From: Trachythela sp. YZ-2020
Taxonomy: Eukaryota; Cnidaria; Anthozoa; Malacalcyonacea; Clavulariidae
Assembly (NCBI GenBank): GCA_016169945.1
Contig: JADLSH010000369.1
Location: 7,086,001 to 7,150,000 of the forward strand
Reading direction: 5' to 3'
Length of the DNA: 64,000 bases
Under the pieces are notes generated by a model, which searched no databases, had not been told where the DNA came from, and was given only the letters and a program-made list of their open reading frames with translations. Positions 39,301 through 51,419 of the stretch are shown here, piece after piece. Numbering within the stretch: the stretch's first letter is position 1; every line of letters begins with the position of its first letter. The translations under genes were made by a program, and so were the position numbers.

Positions 39301-42300
39301 ATTTTTGTCAGGATGAAAAAAAATATCTTATATTAATATATAATTTTTTTATAATTGAATGATATTGTTGTGTTGATGTATTATTATTTCAATTTCACTT
39401 ACCCCCGCCAGAACACGACCAGATTTCGATTTGTTTGTTTGCTTTTTTTTATTTTTTTTATATTCAAGTATCATCCAAATGTTCTTTAATACAATGCTAG
39501 TAGACTATGAATAAAACAACAGCTCGTTCGATTAAAGAGAAACACGAAATGTATTTTTTATTATTTTTTCGATGTTTCGATTTTTGTCCAATCATTTTGT
39601 GTGCATTGCAATTTCATAAATTTCTATTATATATATTCTTTCTTATTTCTTCTTATATTATTTTATATAATTTTCTTTTATCTTTCTTTTTCTTTATCTC
39701 TTCTTTATTCTTTCTTCTTTTATCTATATTTATTCAAAAATTTTCAAAAATCTTTATTATTAAAATTCACAATTTTAATAATAGATTTAATTTTTCACTA
39801 ATAGAATAATAGATCTATATGACAACTACCTGACACTTCAAATATAAACATCATAAAATCACCAAAATGACATCATATTGTGACATCAGTTGTTTTGTTT
39901 GAATATCGAATGTCTTCTTTTTATGCCTTAAATCTTCTTTATATATAATGAAGATAGAAGAAAATGAAAGATCTTTGATAAAAATCTCTGAGCCATTGAT
40001 CTCTGTTAGCTTCTACCCTGCTTCTCACTTCGATAAAAATGCTTTCTCTGATTACACAATCATATATATTAGTATATCCAAAAATAATTGATTGTAGAAT
40101 AGTCCCAATCGAAATTTACTCATTAACGCCATTTTTGGGAAAAAAAATTCCCATCCCATCAAGAAAAAGAAAGATAGAAAAAAAGTACGCGAAATCATAA
40201 TGAAAAAGTCGCGCAAAATTTACAAAAAAAACTGCTCTGTGATCTACAGGGGGCAACATTTTCACGAATACGTTTGTTCCAAATCACAGTTTAACTGTTT
40301 TTCTACAAAATTTTTTCATGAAAAAATAAATTTATATTTTTTAACAAAAAATATTCGAAAATTTTATTTTTCTTAAAATTTTAAAATAAAAGAAAATAAT
40401 GAAATTTCGCAATTTTTTTTACCCGCAAACTATTGCTTTAATATGTTTATTCGTGAAAAGAATTTGTTGCGCGTTTTGTTGCTTACGTTGTTTTCGTGTT
40501 TTCAAATTTCAGTTTTCCTTTGAATTTTGAACTTTTTGTTTCGATGGGATTTTTTGATGAACATTTTCTTTTGGGATTGATGGACTAGGTAATATTTTTG
40601 ACTATTAAAGACTATTAATGAGTATATTTAAGTAATACTATTTATAAATTGAAATGTGAAGGAATATTTGAATATACATAAGCTGCGAGGGCAATGTAAA
40701 CCTACATAAATAATGATATCGTCAATATCTGCAAATCGAATATAAAATACATGGCACTTACTCCAAAACCCGACGAAACTTTGACAATTCTTTAGTCAAA
40801 ATAACATGTAAAAGTTAAAGTGATTTGGAAAATATGAAAGGCTCGATTAAGGCTGAAAAAAAGCAAAATGAAATGAGGAAATCGGCAAAAAAAAAATAAA
40901 ACAATAAAATAAATTTCCTCAACAAAACAATATCATTCCTTAAAGAATAGATATTAATTATTATAAAATTTATATATTTTCATTAAAATAAGAAAAATTA
41001 TTGACAAATGAAAAATTTTTTTTTGAAAAATGAATATTGCCAGGTGAATGAGTAATTTGATGCATAATTAGGTGTTGATCTGGGATCTTGTAAAATATCA
41101 TCCCTAGACAATATGAGCCCTCCAGAAAAATTTCACCTCCAGTGCCTACAGTGACACCCACCATTGCTTTGGCAAGCACTAATTCAAAAAGTTTTTTAGC
41201 ATTTGTAACCGACAGTGGGAATTCACAGGACCAACATTTTGGATATTTATCCCATTGCATGCCATTTGGTTCATATGCCATGGGCACATATGATGGTCAT
41301 TTACCCATTTACAGTTATTTTAATAATAAGATAAATCTAAGATATGAATTAATTATACCAATAATTCGTCCCTAGTCAGCTCACTGGCTAAGTCTAATTA
41401 ATTAAGCAGAAAGATTCGTGGCTGTTGGTGCATGGCATATTTGTTGTTATAGTACAAGTGTAAGATCAAAGTTTGAACGTAAAAAGTTTAAAAAGTTGCC
41501 TTTTTTAAACTTCGTGAGTTTTCTCCCATTACTCCAGAAAAACTGGGCATGAGCGCGCATAGAAGCTGCCTCTTAAGCAGAGCACTTATAAGTCTTAAAT
41601 AATACTATATACCGCTCTGGGCTCTAGGAAGAGCAGTTTAGATTGAACTGATGGAGTATTCCAGGAGAAGTGAAGTTAATACAATATATTTGTTAAAATT
41701 CACATAAAAAACTAAAGTAAAGTAATACGACCGACATAATTACTGCAACACTGTGATTTCAACGCATGTTAGCTAGAAACGTTTTCGAATGTTGTCCTCG
41801 TGTTTATAACTTACGAGTTACGTGTGAACATCTTTGTTAAAACATTAACATGCGTTGAAATGTTGGAAGTTACAGCAATTTTGCTGCACATATTATTTCA
41901 TTCTTTATTCCTCAACCATTTAGTTGGCTCACTTACGAGACTGGATCGTGGTTAGTTTTCACAAAAACTGCCATATTGATAAATTCATCTTGCTCTACGC
42001 ATCCAACTGGTGTCGTTCGGAATGCTCTGGAAATTTTGAGCACATCAAACTTTTCTTTTAACAATGCAATAACCTTGGCGATATTCTCTTGAGGAGAAAT
42101 GTTTGAACCAATAGATAGATGTACGTTTTTCCATTCATAATCCTCTGAACATCTTTCAACGATCACTGCAGAGTAGTCTGAGAATCTTAAAGCATTTGGC
42201 TTCTGCACAGTCACTTTCGCCCACGGTGCACCATGGTTTTGAACAGAAATTCGAGCAATATCTTCAGCTATTGCTTCAATAAGATTGTATTTCTTATTTT

Positions 42301-42490
42301 CAACTAGAGAAATTATATCTTTTGTTAATGTTCTATTGTTTATGCTATCTTCGACGCGATCAGACCTGCCAGCTTTTCTTGAAATCTTGAGCTGAATGGT
42401 GAGAACAATTTCTTGTGGTTTGCCTACTTCGTGCTTGCTAAATCCAACCTCTGTGCGCAATCTCAGTCCGTTGATTTCCAATAAATCCAT
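36379..42490 (-). CDS. FolB/FolX - HPPK - pteridine reductase fusion protein
   Basis: Four exons join in frame: 42490-41937, 38896-38324, 37427-37205 and 36756-36379 (TAA at 36381-36379), giving 575 aa. Residues 1-115 are a dihydroneopterin aldolase/epimerase fold with E21, E72 and K97 (QKPNALRF) kept; the usual active-site Tyr is N52, and LRLRT, NRTLTKDI and NALRF recall FolX. Residues 119-280 are HPPK (FolK), which pyrophosphorylates hydroxymethyl-dihydropterin: HLSIGSN, FRTTPVG, GRVR and PRTIDIDI with the two metal aspartates D213 and D215; the His expected near 241 is Asp (IPDPDM). Residues 283-329 are a low-complexity linker rich in Asn and Gly. Residues 330-575 are a short-chain reductase of PTR1 type: TGAAKRLG at 335-342, NNAS at 416-419, and INMVD...Y...K with D468, Y481 and K485 spaced as the PTR1 catalytic triad. 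There is no DHPS domain and no clear targeting peptide. Introns are GT-AG. I infer a pterin-cofactor or partial folate pathway role and possible bacterial ancestry. Confidence 0.88.
38190..38289. mobile_element. pogo/Tc1-like MITE in pterin gene intron 2
   Basis: A 100-bp element with termini CAGTCGAAC and GTTCGACTG, flanked by TA at 38188-38189 and 38290-38291. It lies 34 bp past the exon 2 donor. A related but incomplete sequence (CAGTCGGACCTCTATAAG) occurs in HSP60 intron 8 at about 17556-17605. Confidence 0.8.
38993..41306. mobile_element. 2.3-kb element with long terminal inverted repeats
   Basis: The ends GGGTAAAATGACC and GGTCATTTACCC begin two inverted arms of nearly 300 bp (38993-39290 and 41036-41306). 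Inside the arms, ATGCATCAAATTACTCATC is matched by GATGCATAATTAGGTG-type sequence on the opposite strand. The 1.7-kb interior is extremely T/A-rich and has no transposase. It lies in intron 1 of the pterin fusion gene. The superfamily is unknown, as I could not define a target duplication. Confidence 0.7.
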
Positions 42491-42730
42491 TCTTATCTAA
42501 ATACAGAAATGTGGAAAATTGCCGCAAATAAATATATATTTGCAAATATAATTGATGAAAACTACCACGTTCATTTATTTATAATTAAGTATTTGCATAG
42601 TATTTATACATAGCAATAATATTACTTAAGCTAATAAAAGTATCTAAAGTTAAAAAAGGATTGTGCTCTCTTTGTTCTACAAGCAGTAGTGTCATTAAGT
42701 AGATAAAATTGTTCTGAGTTCCTCCTTAAG

Positions 42731-44378
42731 TTAAATAAGGGCCGGAGCACTACGAGTGCTTTTCATAACAAGTCTACCAGCCCAATTCTGTAGACGCTCT
42801 AATCGATCGATGTCACCTCTATTGCAAGATGCCCAAACCGAATCACAATAATCCAAAATTGGTAATATAAATGTTTCATAAATTAAATTGGCAGCGTTTG
42901 CTGTAAGATCCTTCCTTGTTCTACGAATCAGTCCCAACCTCTTCCCAACCTTGGAAGTAATATAATCTACGTGTGATTTCCAAGTGAGGCTATCATCAAA
43001 TACCACGCCCAGATATTTATACTCCATCACTCGCTTTAGTTGGTAATGTCCAATTGTAACTCGAAAATTTGCAAGTTGTGCTAACTTAGCACCCGTCCCA
43101 AAGAGAACAACTTCAGTTTTGGTCATGTTATTAAGATATAGTTTATTCATCTGTAGCCACGTACGAATCGATTTTAACTCCATATTTAAGACACTTTCAA
43201 TGTCACTCGTAGCATACATTAATATATTGCAACGAACCGTGCTATTTGGTAGATCGTTGATAAAAAGGACGAAGGGTAATGGATCCAATATAGAGCCCTG
43301 AGATACCCCAACTGATACAGAGCCGACCTCCGAAAAAGCATTCCTAAACTGAACAACCTGCTTACGATTTTGCAAGTAATTCAAAAACCACTCAAGCTCT
43401 TTATCAATTATCCCATAGCGCCTCAGCTTTTCGGTTAACAGGCGATGATCCACCGTATCAAAGCCTTGCGCAAGTCTATAAAGACTGATCCTGTCATCAT
43501 CCCTTGATCCATCTTCGACGAATATGATCAGCATGTTCTGTAGAATAGCCCTTTCGAAACCCGCACTGCAAAGGACTGAGAACATTGTTCGTTGTAAGAA
43601 ACCGGCACAGCTGTGCATGGATCGCCCTCTCCGGAATCTCTGAAGCAGGATAGAAATAGGACGATAATTATCCATGTCAGGCTTTTTACCACCTTTAAAC
43701 AGCGGTAGCACTCTAGCGATTTTCCAGTCACAGGGTACACGGCCTTGGGAAATAGATAAATTCATAATAACAGTAATAGGTTTCGAAATTTTACATGCAG
43801 AATCCTTCATTAAGCGAGACGGCATCTGATTTAAACCAACAGCTTTACTCGTTTTCAATTTACGCAACTGGGTTTGTATAAACTGTTCGTCTGTTCCGAG
43901 ATTTCTTCAAACGCAAAAGTATAGAAGCTGTCCCATGTGTCGGTACAGTAGATGTAATACATCACGTACCATCGATGAATGACATGACAGACTCATTCAT
44001 TGTTTCAACAAGTCGACCGACAGTTCCAAGAAATAAATTATTAAAACTCTCAGCAATTGTTTTACAATCTGTGATTAACTTTCATTCGATCTTGAAACTG
44101 GACGAAACAGTTTTCGTTTCACCAGGCATAATTTTCTTGATCGCTTGCCAAAACGCTTTCGGATTATCACCACATTCCTCAATAACCTTTGTATTATATT
44201 TACTCTTCGCAGTTTTAATTGCTTTTGTTACTCGATTTCGATGTGATTTATTAGCTAGCCAGTCTTCTGTTGCATGCGATCGTTTGGCTTTACGCAACAA
44301 ATAATTGCGTTGTCGAACACCTCTCTTTATTTCGCCTGTTAGCCAAGGACAGGCATTGCCACGAATACGTTTTTCCAA
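42731..44378 (-). mobile_element. LINE fragment, CR1/L2-like, copy 2
   Basis: Connector (44378-44082: GNACPWLTGEIKRGVRQRNY) and reverse transcriptase (43867-42731: DNYRPISI, GFDTVDHRLL, GVSQGSILDPLPFVLFINDL) can be read, ending in a typical thumb region (LGLIRRTRKDL). The catalytic YADD is degraded to YATSD and there is a frame disturbance near 43500-43700, so the copy is dead. Its 3' end lies about 240 bp upstream of the start codon of the pterin fusion gene, in the same orientation. Confidence 0.88.
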
Positions 44379-44681
44379 AAGTGGTGCATGTCAATTAGCA
44401 ACAGCCATAAATTTTACTTTAAAATTTGACCAGAGTTCGAAACATTAGTGATTAGTGTCCGCAGTGGGATTGCATATGTGCTCCCAATCAACATTATTTA
44501 AAAGTCCCGGCCCCTATAGAAATCACTCTTTTGTTGTTAAACGTAAATGACGTACCATTGTTCACATTCATTAGCTCATTGTTATGAGCTTTTATTTCAG
44601 ATGAGATGCATTTCTGGTCATCAAAATGCGATTTGCATCTCCATATCAACACAAACATTTTTTGACCGTTTATCGCACTGT

Positions 44682-44939
44682 TCAACGGAACCGATACTGC
44701 TTGCTTATTTTTTCATCGTCAAGAGATTTATACATATGTTTTAGTGTTGAAAGCTCATCTTCCAAAATCCTGTTTTTACGTTTTACTTCAAAGAACTCAG
44801 CCTCCAATTTTTCGAACTGCAACCAATAAGATTCATTTGGGGAAATTAATTCATGACTATTTACGAAGGCTTGTAAACAATCAGTACTAGATTTTAATAT
44901 TTCTACGTCCAATATAGAACATTCAAGCTTGTCTGCCAT
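44682..44939 (-). other. Coiled-coil reading frame, possible LINE ORF1 relic
   Basis: The frame encodes 85 aa with a heptad-like stretch (EKLEAEFFEVKRKNRILEDE). It lies upstream of LINE copy 2 on the same strand, where an ORF1 would be expected, but no ORF1 domain is recognisable. It could also be an unrelated short frame. Confidence 0.3.
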
Positions 44940-45122
44940 GCCAGAACACGAGCTTTTACAAGTATGCCCACTAGATTAATCCCGCTCTGGTAACACATTG
45001 CACAAAAGTGAAGTCTGTTCTTTTCTTGGCTGTTTTTCTCAGCCATTTGACTAGCCATGCACTTGGGCCTTAATAGGTGGTGTGCAACCAATCTCAAGGG
45101 ATTTAAAAGATAAAGAGATTTT

Positions 45123-45189
45123 CGCCATGTTGGATGAAATTTGAATTGCAAACAAGCAAAATCCTTTGTCAAATTCATCCAACATGGCG
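45123..45189. repeat. Short inverted repeat (hairpin)
   Basis: CGCCATGTTGGATGAAATTTG and its near-complement CAAATTCATCCAACATGGCG are separated by about 26 bases. Probably a small MITE. Confidence 0.75.
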
Positions 45190-46274
45190 TCCGTGACGTG
45201 CCACCGCATGCATGCAGATTTATTCGTCGGCCTCTCACTTTAATTCCAATTTACTAAGTCTAAAGTCTGAATTCGCTTCACAAACCTCTCCAGCTCGCAT
45301 TCATGAATTTCTTATATTCGACGTTATTTGCTTCAATAATAACAGATTATCATTCCATTTAAGGAGGCTCCCTACAGTTTCATTAGATATCAGTTTTTTG
45401 AATTGAAACCTCTTTGAAAGTTTATATGCTTAGAAAACTAAAATTTTTGCGTAAGCCCTTTATTCCTCAGTCGTATATCAAGCAATAATTTCTATACAAG
45501 TTTTTTACTCTTGACATTCCCATGGCGACATGACGTCATCATTTATCTTGGCAGTTTTAGCCAAAGAAGGAACGATGGCTGGAAAATAAGGTCTGGTTTG
45601 CGGTGGTTTACGCATTGAATTAATCCAACGTCTCTCAAATTTGTTTTTATTGTTGAAATCGGTATGAAAACGTTTCAAAACATTCAAACAATTCCAAATT
45701 TCATAAGACAACTTGTAAGTCGTAACGTCTGTACTGTAGTTGTATGCAGTAGTTTTTAAATTTTTGATTGCTTTAAAAAATTATTACTTTTAGTTTTACA
45801 GTTCTAGACTGCCTTAAGGAGAGTATAAAATTAAATATCATTTTAGAATTTTTAGTCTGCAACAAGTCGACGAAGATAATACTGAACGTTTGAACGTAAA
45901 TACGTCAGTAAAAAACATACTAAAAGAAAGCTTAGAAACATACGACTGTTTGAATTTCAAAGATATACGATTATATGAGGTCATAAACTTCGTAATTTAC
46001 TGCCACCTAAAGTGACATCTAAATATAATCTTAGGAATCATAATCTTTTTAACATTCCAGAAATACCGTACCAATAGATTTAGAGATACATTTATAATAT
46101 CAAGTCTAATAATCTGTAAATAGTCGGTATTTTAATACCGTACGTACCAATAGTTTAGTGATAATTTTATAAAATCGTGTGTAAATAGTTGTAAAAATGC
46201 TTTATATATAAATCATGTAATTCAGCTCTATGGCTGCTAGATGATTTCATTAAACGGATTATCTATCTATCTTA
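45190..46274. other. No gene seen
   Basis: No exon, RNA gene or element was recognised. The stretch is AT-rich, and its short frames have no similarity I can name. Confidence 0.4.
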
Positions 46275-46445
46275 AGGTACGTTCACGCACAGCGATTTGT
46301 CGGGCCGATTTTAGGTTTTGCTGAATGTTAATGACGAATATTTTCAGTTGATGATGTCATCAGATGACGTTTGCCACGTATTTTCCAAATATCATTAACG
46401 TGCATCTGAAATCGGCCAGACAAATCGCAACGTGTGAACGTACCT
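46275..46445. mobile_element. PIF-Harbinger-type MITE
   Basis: Ends AGGTACGTTCACGC and GTGTGAACGTACCT are inverted repeats, extended inside by GCGATTTGTC / GACAAATCGC and GGCCGATTT / AAATCGGCC. The flanks are TTA at 46272-46274 and 46446-46448. Non-coding. Confidence 0.85.
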
Positions 46446-46944
46446 TTATAATGAAAAAGTTGTGGTTTCTTCGCAGATAAGTCTCGAAAATAACTTCCCA
46501 CGGCTTGTTTCAAAATTTTACCGGGTCACGAAGATTCCACGCGTGAGACGCGAGGGTGACGTCTGATCTATATAGATCGTGTTTCAAACTGTACTATAAC
46601 TGTAGGGAGCCTCCGTAAGTCTTTTACCATCATAGCTAAAGTTTGAAATATCAATCTGCTAAAATATTAAGAAAAATACCATCATTTTGACCATTATCAG
46701 TAGGAGTTGGTATGGCGAGCGATTTGGCAAGCCTTACGATCCTCAAGTCCGGATTTTCATCAGCAGTGCAAATAATCATTTGGAAAATATATCGAAAAAG
46801 ATGTCTAGATATCATATGATGTCCCGATATATATATATATATATATCATAATTGCAAAATATTAGTTTTGGACATAATAATGTTTTAATAATAAGGTTTT
46901 AATAAAAAATATCAGCTGACTTGTAACCAAAGGTTAAATTACAT

Positions 46945-49822
46945 CAGTGAATAAATAAATACATTAAATGAATTATCTATAGAAATTATGCTATATACTA
47001 TTATATTTAGAAATAGTTTGTGGTAAAAAGGATTTTCTAAATCGCTCTGTTCTACAATAAAAGTTTTGATATTTACATTGTCCCCTTGTATCATAAACTA
47101 AGGATGATTTGTTTGGCAGAAATTCGTCCAATTTATCAAGGTTCTCTTTTCTGAGAAAGAATTACCGATCACATAAAATTTCACGGCGTGTCTTTAATAG
47201 CGGAATATTCAATAGTTCCCGAGCTTCACTGTAACTTAATGATGGTAAAATTATTCTCATAGCTCTTCTTTGCACCTTTTCAATGTCATCGCTCAAATAG
47301 TCGGGAATATTGTAATGCCAGACTTGACAAGCATATTCTAAAACAGGTCGTATGATGGTGATAAATACAGTGCATAACAGTTTTGCATCAGCCTTAGCAC
47401 ATTTAAGCAGCCGAAGCATATATAATCTTTTTCCTGCCTTCCCAACAATTTTGCCGACATGCTCGTTCCAGCCCATATTATCTTGAAGCGTAACCCCGAG
47501 AATTCGAGCAGATTTTACACGATCTATTTCAATGTTGTCAATTAATAGCGGAGGAAAGTTTCGTTTAACCCTCGCGAAATCGAACACAAGTTCTTTACAT
47601 TTAGTTACATTTAACTTCATGTTGTTTCGAATGGTCCAATTATGAATGTAATCAACAAGGCATTGGAGTTTACTATCACTGTCTATCATTATACTCTCTG
47701 TAACTGTACAGTCATCTACATACTTCCATCTATCGGGCCATTCATTAAGAAGGTCGTTGATCAAAACCAAAAAGAGAACAGGTCCTAAGACAGTTCCCTG
47801 AGGTACTCCCCCATTAAGATGTTTCCAACACGATAAATAGTTACTCAATTTTACCCGTTGCATCCTTTCTGTTAGAAAACTTCGGACCCAATTTAAGATG
47901 GTTAGAGGAATATCTAATTCTGTAATTTATGTAACAAAATGTTATGGTCGATCAGATCAAAAGCTTTGGAAAAGTCAATGAGAAACACTCTAACAGCGCA
48001 CTTTAGGACATCCGTTTCTTTTAGAAGGTGGTGAACCAAACTAATTAAATTAAGAGTTGTCGAGGAATTCTTCATAGACCCAAATTGTCTCACGTCAATT
48101 TTATTTCTAATTGAACTGACTAACCAGTCGGACACGAAAGATTCACAGATTTTCGATAAAGTAGGGGTCAATGAAATAGGGCGCAAGTCTGTTGTTATGT
48201 CCTTAGGTACTGATATTTTTGGTATTGGAATAGTTTCTGCTTTCTTCCATAATGCCGGGACGCATTGTTGTTGTATCGACGCATTATAAATTGAGGCAAC
48301 AGGGGAAGCCAAAATACAAGCATACTGCTTGAGGACCCAATTCGGAATTCCGTCTGGTCCAGGTGATTTCGAAACACGAATTTCAGACAATTTCTTATAC
48401 ACAGATTCTTCGTCGATGATAAATCGAGGATCGATGTTAGCTTCAGAGACTTCTGGAAAACTTTCCACGAGTGTAGATGGTAACGGTGAGATTTCATTGG
48501 TGATAGACGTAAAAAAGTCATTGATCTTATTTGCTAAAATTTGTCCCGCAATAATCTTCTCATCTACAACCATTGTTGAAACAGTCTTCCTCCTTGGGTA
48601 ACCAGCGAGCTGTTTTATATCATCCCACCACTTTTTGGGATTTGGATTGGATTTAAGCTGATTTATCATAATTTCGAGATAATTGGATCTAAGTTGTTTC
48701 CTTTTCCTATTTGCGAGATTACGTAGACGATGATACTTTTGGATGTCACCATTATTATATGCTCTTTGTCTATTTTCAATAATTTCTTTGAATTCGGACG
48801 TGACCCAAGGCTTATCATTAACATGAAATTTAACAATTCTGGTAGGGAAGAAAAGATCTAAACCTGTATTCATAACATTCATAAAGTTATCAAGCTTGTC
48901 TTTGCACGAAGCAATACGATACAGGTTAGACCAATTATAATCCGATAACCATTTTCCAAACGCAATCTTGCTTCCATTAGTAATACGCCTAAGTTTTACT
49001 TTACTCGTCTCATTTTTAACCTGACTTTTCTTAAACGTACATAAAACGGAATTATGGTCACTTTTTCCGATGGGGGACGTTACAAGTGGAAGATTGACAC
49101 AGGTCAGCCATATTCGTTAGAATCAAATCCAGGACCGCAGAATTTCTTGTTGCTTGTTTGACAATTTGTTTAAGTCTAAAGTGCCTTTGTAATGATGAAG
49201 TTGGACATCTGTTAAAATCCCCAACGAGGAAAATTCCAGCATTTGGGTATTTTACAAGAGCTAGATCAAGGTTGTTGATGATATGGTCGACAAGAGTTTG
49301 ATTATCATTTGCTGGAGGATGATAAATGACGCACACGATCAAGCATGAATAGCCTCGGGGAAGTTTATATGGTCTCAAGTACATCCACAAAGTCTCGAAA
49401 TCATCATGCTGCAACTCGGGCAACAGTTTAAATGGAATATCCGATTTTAAAAATGCACACACGCCCCCACCAACCTTGTTAACTCTATCGCGCCTAACAA
49501 GGGAGTAACCATCAATTTCGATTGCGCCATCGTTAATGTTATTGTTTAACCAAGTTTCAGTGATGAAAGCCATATTGATACAATGTAATCTTAAAATAAC
49601 TTCTAAGTCTTCGATTTTGTTTAAAAGTGATCTTACGTTCGAAAGGATAAACGACATTTCAGTACGTTGAACAGATGCACGCGTTGGGTTATAGAAAAGT
49701 TTAGAATCTGTTTTAATATGTATCAAATTTGAGGGGTTCGCATCACGAGGGGATGAACCTATGGGAGACTTTAAAAGGGGGGAGGGGTTGTTGACATTAA
49801 CATTACAGCAACGCTTTCCCAT
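46945..49822 (-). mobile_element. LINE retrotransposon, Jockey/CR1 group, copy 3
   Basis: Endonuclease (49822-49058: NVRSLLNKIEDLE, FITETWL, KVGGGVCAFLKSD, FLVGDFNRCP), then connector and RT fingers (48882-47914: NPKKWWDDIKQLAGYP, SPGPDGIPNWVLKQ, FLIDFSKAFDLIDHN), then RT palm (47863-47162: GGVPQGTVLGPVLF, WKYVDDCTV). The C-terminal end (RTERFRKSFLP) is readable past a stop near 47162. Frame breaks between the blocks make it inactive. The YVDD variant of the catalytic box separates this family from copies 1, 2 and 5. Confidence 0.9.
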
Positions 49823-50760
49823 GACCTCATCTAATAATAGAATTGATAAAACTTCATTTTGTTCCTTCGCCTTGTATGTGCTCGAAAAACCTCTTCTGAT
49901 TGCCGATTTTCATGTAAAATTACCTCATCATGACTTGCCGATCAATGTAAATAGTTTTTTATTAGGTAATTTGATTATGTATTGCATTTTAATTTTTACA
50001 CGTCTCTTTGAAAAACTACCAGGAAACTGAAAGACCACCGTGTATGTAAATAAGTTTAAATAATAACAATAAAAAGTAAATGAACTAAAACATTTCTTCT
50101 ACAATTTTCCGACGCCACCACACAATTTTAGAGACAATTTAAATTGGTTTTGCAAAATGGATAGGGACATTGTGACTATAGCCTCTTGCTGCCTGTTGAG
50201 GCGCTTTCTCAGTGATTGGTTGCGGCAGGGCGCTGGTTGCGGGTACCAGCATGAAATCATACAACTGTATATATCGCCGTACAACATATGCATATAAACA
50301 CGAAACCACAAATAAAAACATTGTTGAACATTATTGTATATAAACTATTTTTAGATAAACGAAGAATTTCAAGTTGAGCCTTGTGTTCATGCGTAAGTTG
50401 ATTGCGGACACATGCAAGCAGGAAAACCACGCATTAGCTAGTTTTCTTCCAGCAAACTTTCGCGCGAACCGACAATATTCGTTAGCTAGCATCGTCGAAC
50501 CTATTACTTTATTAGACATCTAACAATTCTTTTCAATCTTACCGACAGAAATCACTAGGTCAGCATCACTCTGCATCGTTCATACCAATGGTACAGCGTG
50601 TCCCTGTCAAAAAATTGACTCGTTACATTAGATTACATGCTTATTGATTACCTTTGGACCTTGGTTTTGCCACAAACGCCAAATTTAACTTGAGTGAATT
50701 CTTGAGACAGAAAAGCAACAAAATGTTTGCACTACGTCAACGGTCAATCTACCGCAGACG
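49823..50760. other. No gene seen
   Basis: No convincing exon. The part next to LINE copy 3 may be its 5' untranslated region. Confidence 0.4.
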
Positions 50761-51234
50761 CAGTGTTTCCACATTGCAGGAAATTTCCTGTTTGCAGGAA
50801 ATTTTACTATCGAAAAGGAAATATTTTAATAAGTGCTAAACTACTAGTTTGTATCAGTGGTTTGCATTTATGAGCAAATTAGCTCCTCCCCCCCACCTTT
50901 GCCACCCACCCCCCCCTAGTGTCCGCCACTGGTAGTATGGTTATGCAGGTTATGTAAGCTTGTAAAGTGTAAAATAGTGTAGATTGTAGAAGAGCTGCAG
51001 AGGTGTTTTGTTACTTTTTTTATACACAATATAATATATAAAATAGTGTTAGGGTTCTCAGTTCTGATTAAATAAAAAAATTGACACTTTTGTTGCCTTA
51101 AACTGAAAAGAAATACATTCAAATAGCAAAAAACATTCAAAAAATATTAGGAAATTTCCAGGAAAAACTAGGTTATTTGAAGGAAATTTCAGGAAATTTT
51201 ACACAGAGAACAATTTCCATTGTGGAAACACTGC
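50761..51234. mobile_element. Possible hAT-like element with CAGTGTTTCC ends
   Basis: CAGTGTTTCCACA at the left and TGTGGAAACACTG at the right are inverted, with further GGAAATTTCCTG-type words inside both ends. The flanking 8-mers do not match, so the insertion may be old or the right end may belong to another copy. Confidence 0.5.
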
Positions 51235-51419
51235 CGGCTACACTAACCTGAGTATCAGGTTTGTTCTTTAAAACCACCCTAATGACATTGCCTCGTCCCC
51301 AGTCGCCCGCCACATAATCAATTTATACATAATATATTTATGAAGCGCTTTGAAGCGCATAGAAGCCCCATTTTGATATATGTATTTTATAACATAAAAG
51401 CAAGTTTACACGTGGAACA

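Noticed and set aside
39507..39809. Hydrophobic 100-aa frame resembling a membrane protein
   Set aside because: Extreme T-richness inside the inverted-repeat element explains the Phe/Leu/Ile content; no other gene evidence.
36379..42490. Bacterial contamination as the source of the pterin fusion gene
   Set aside because: The gene has three GT-AG introns, one with animal-type transposable elements, and is flanked by animal HSP10.
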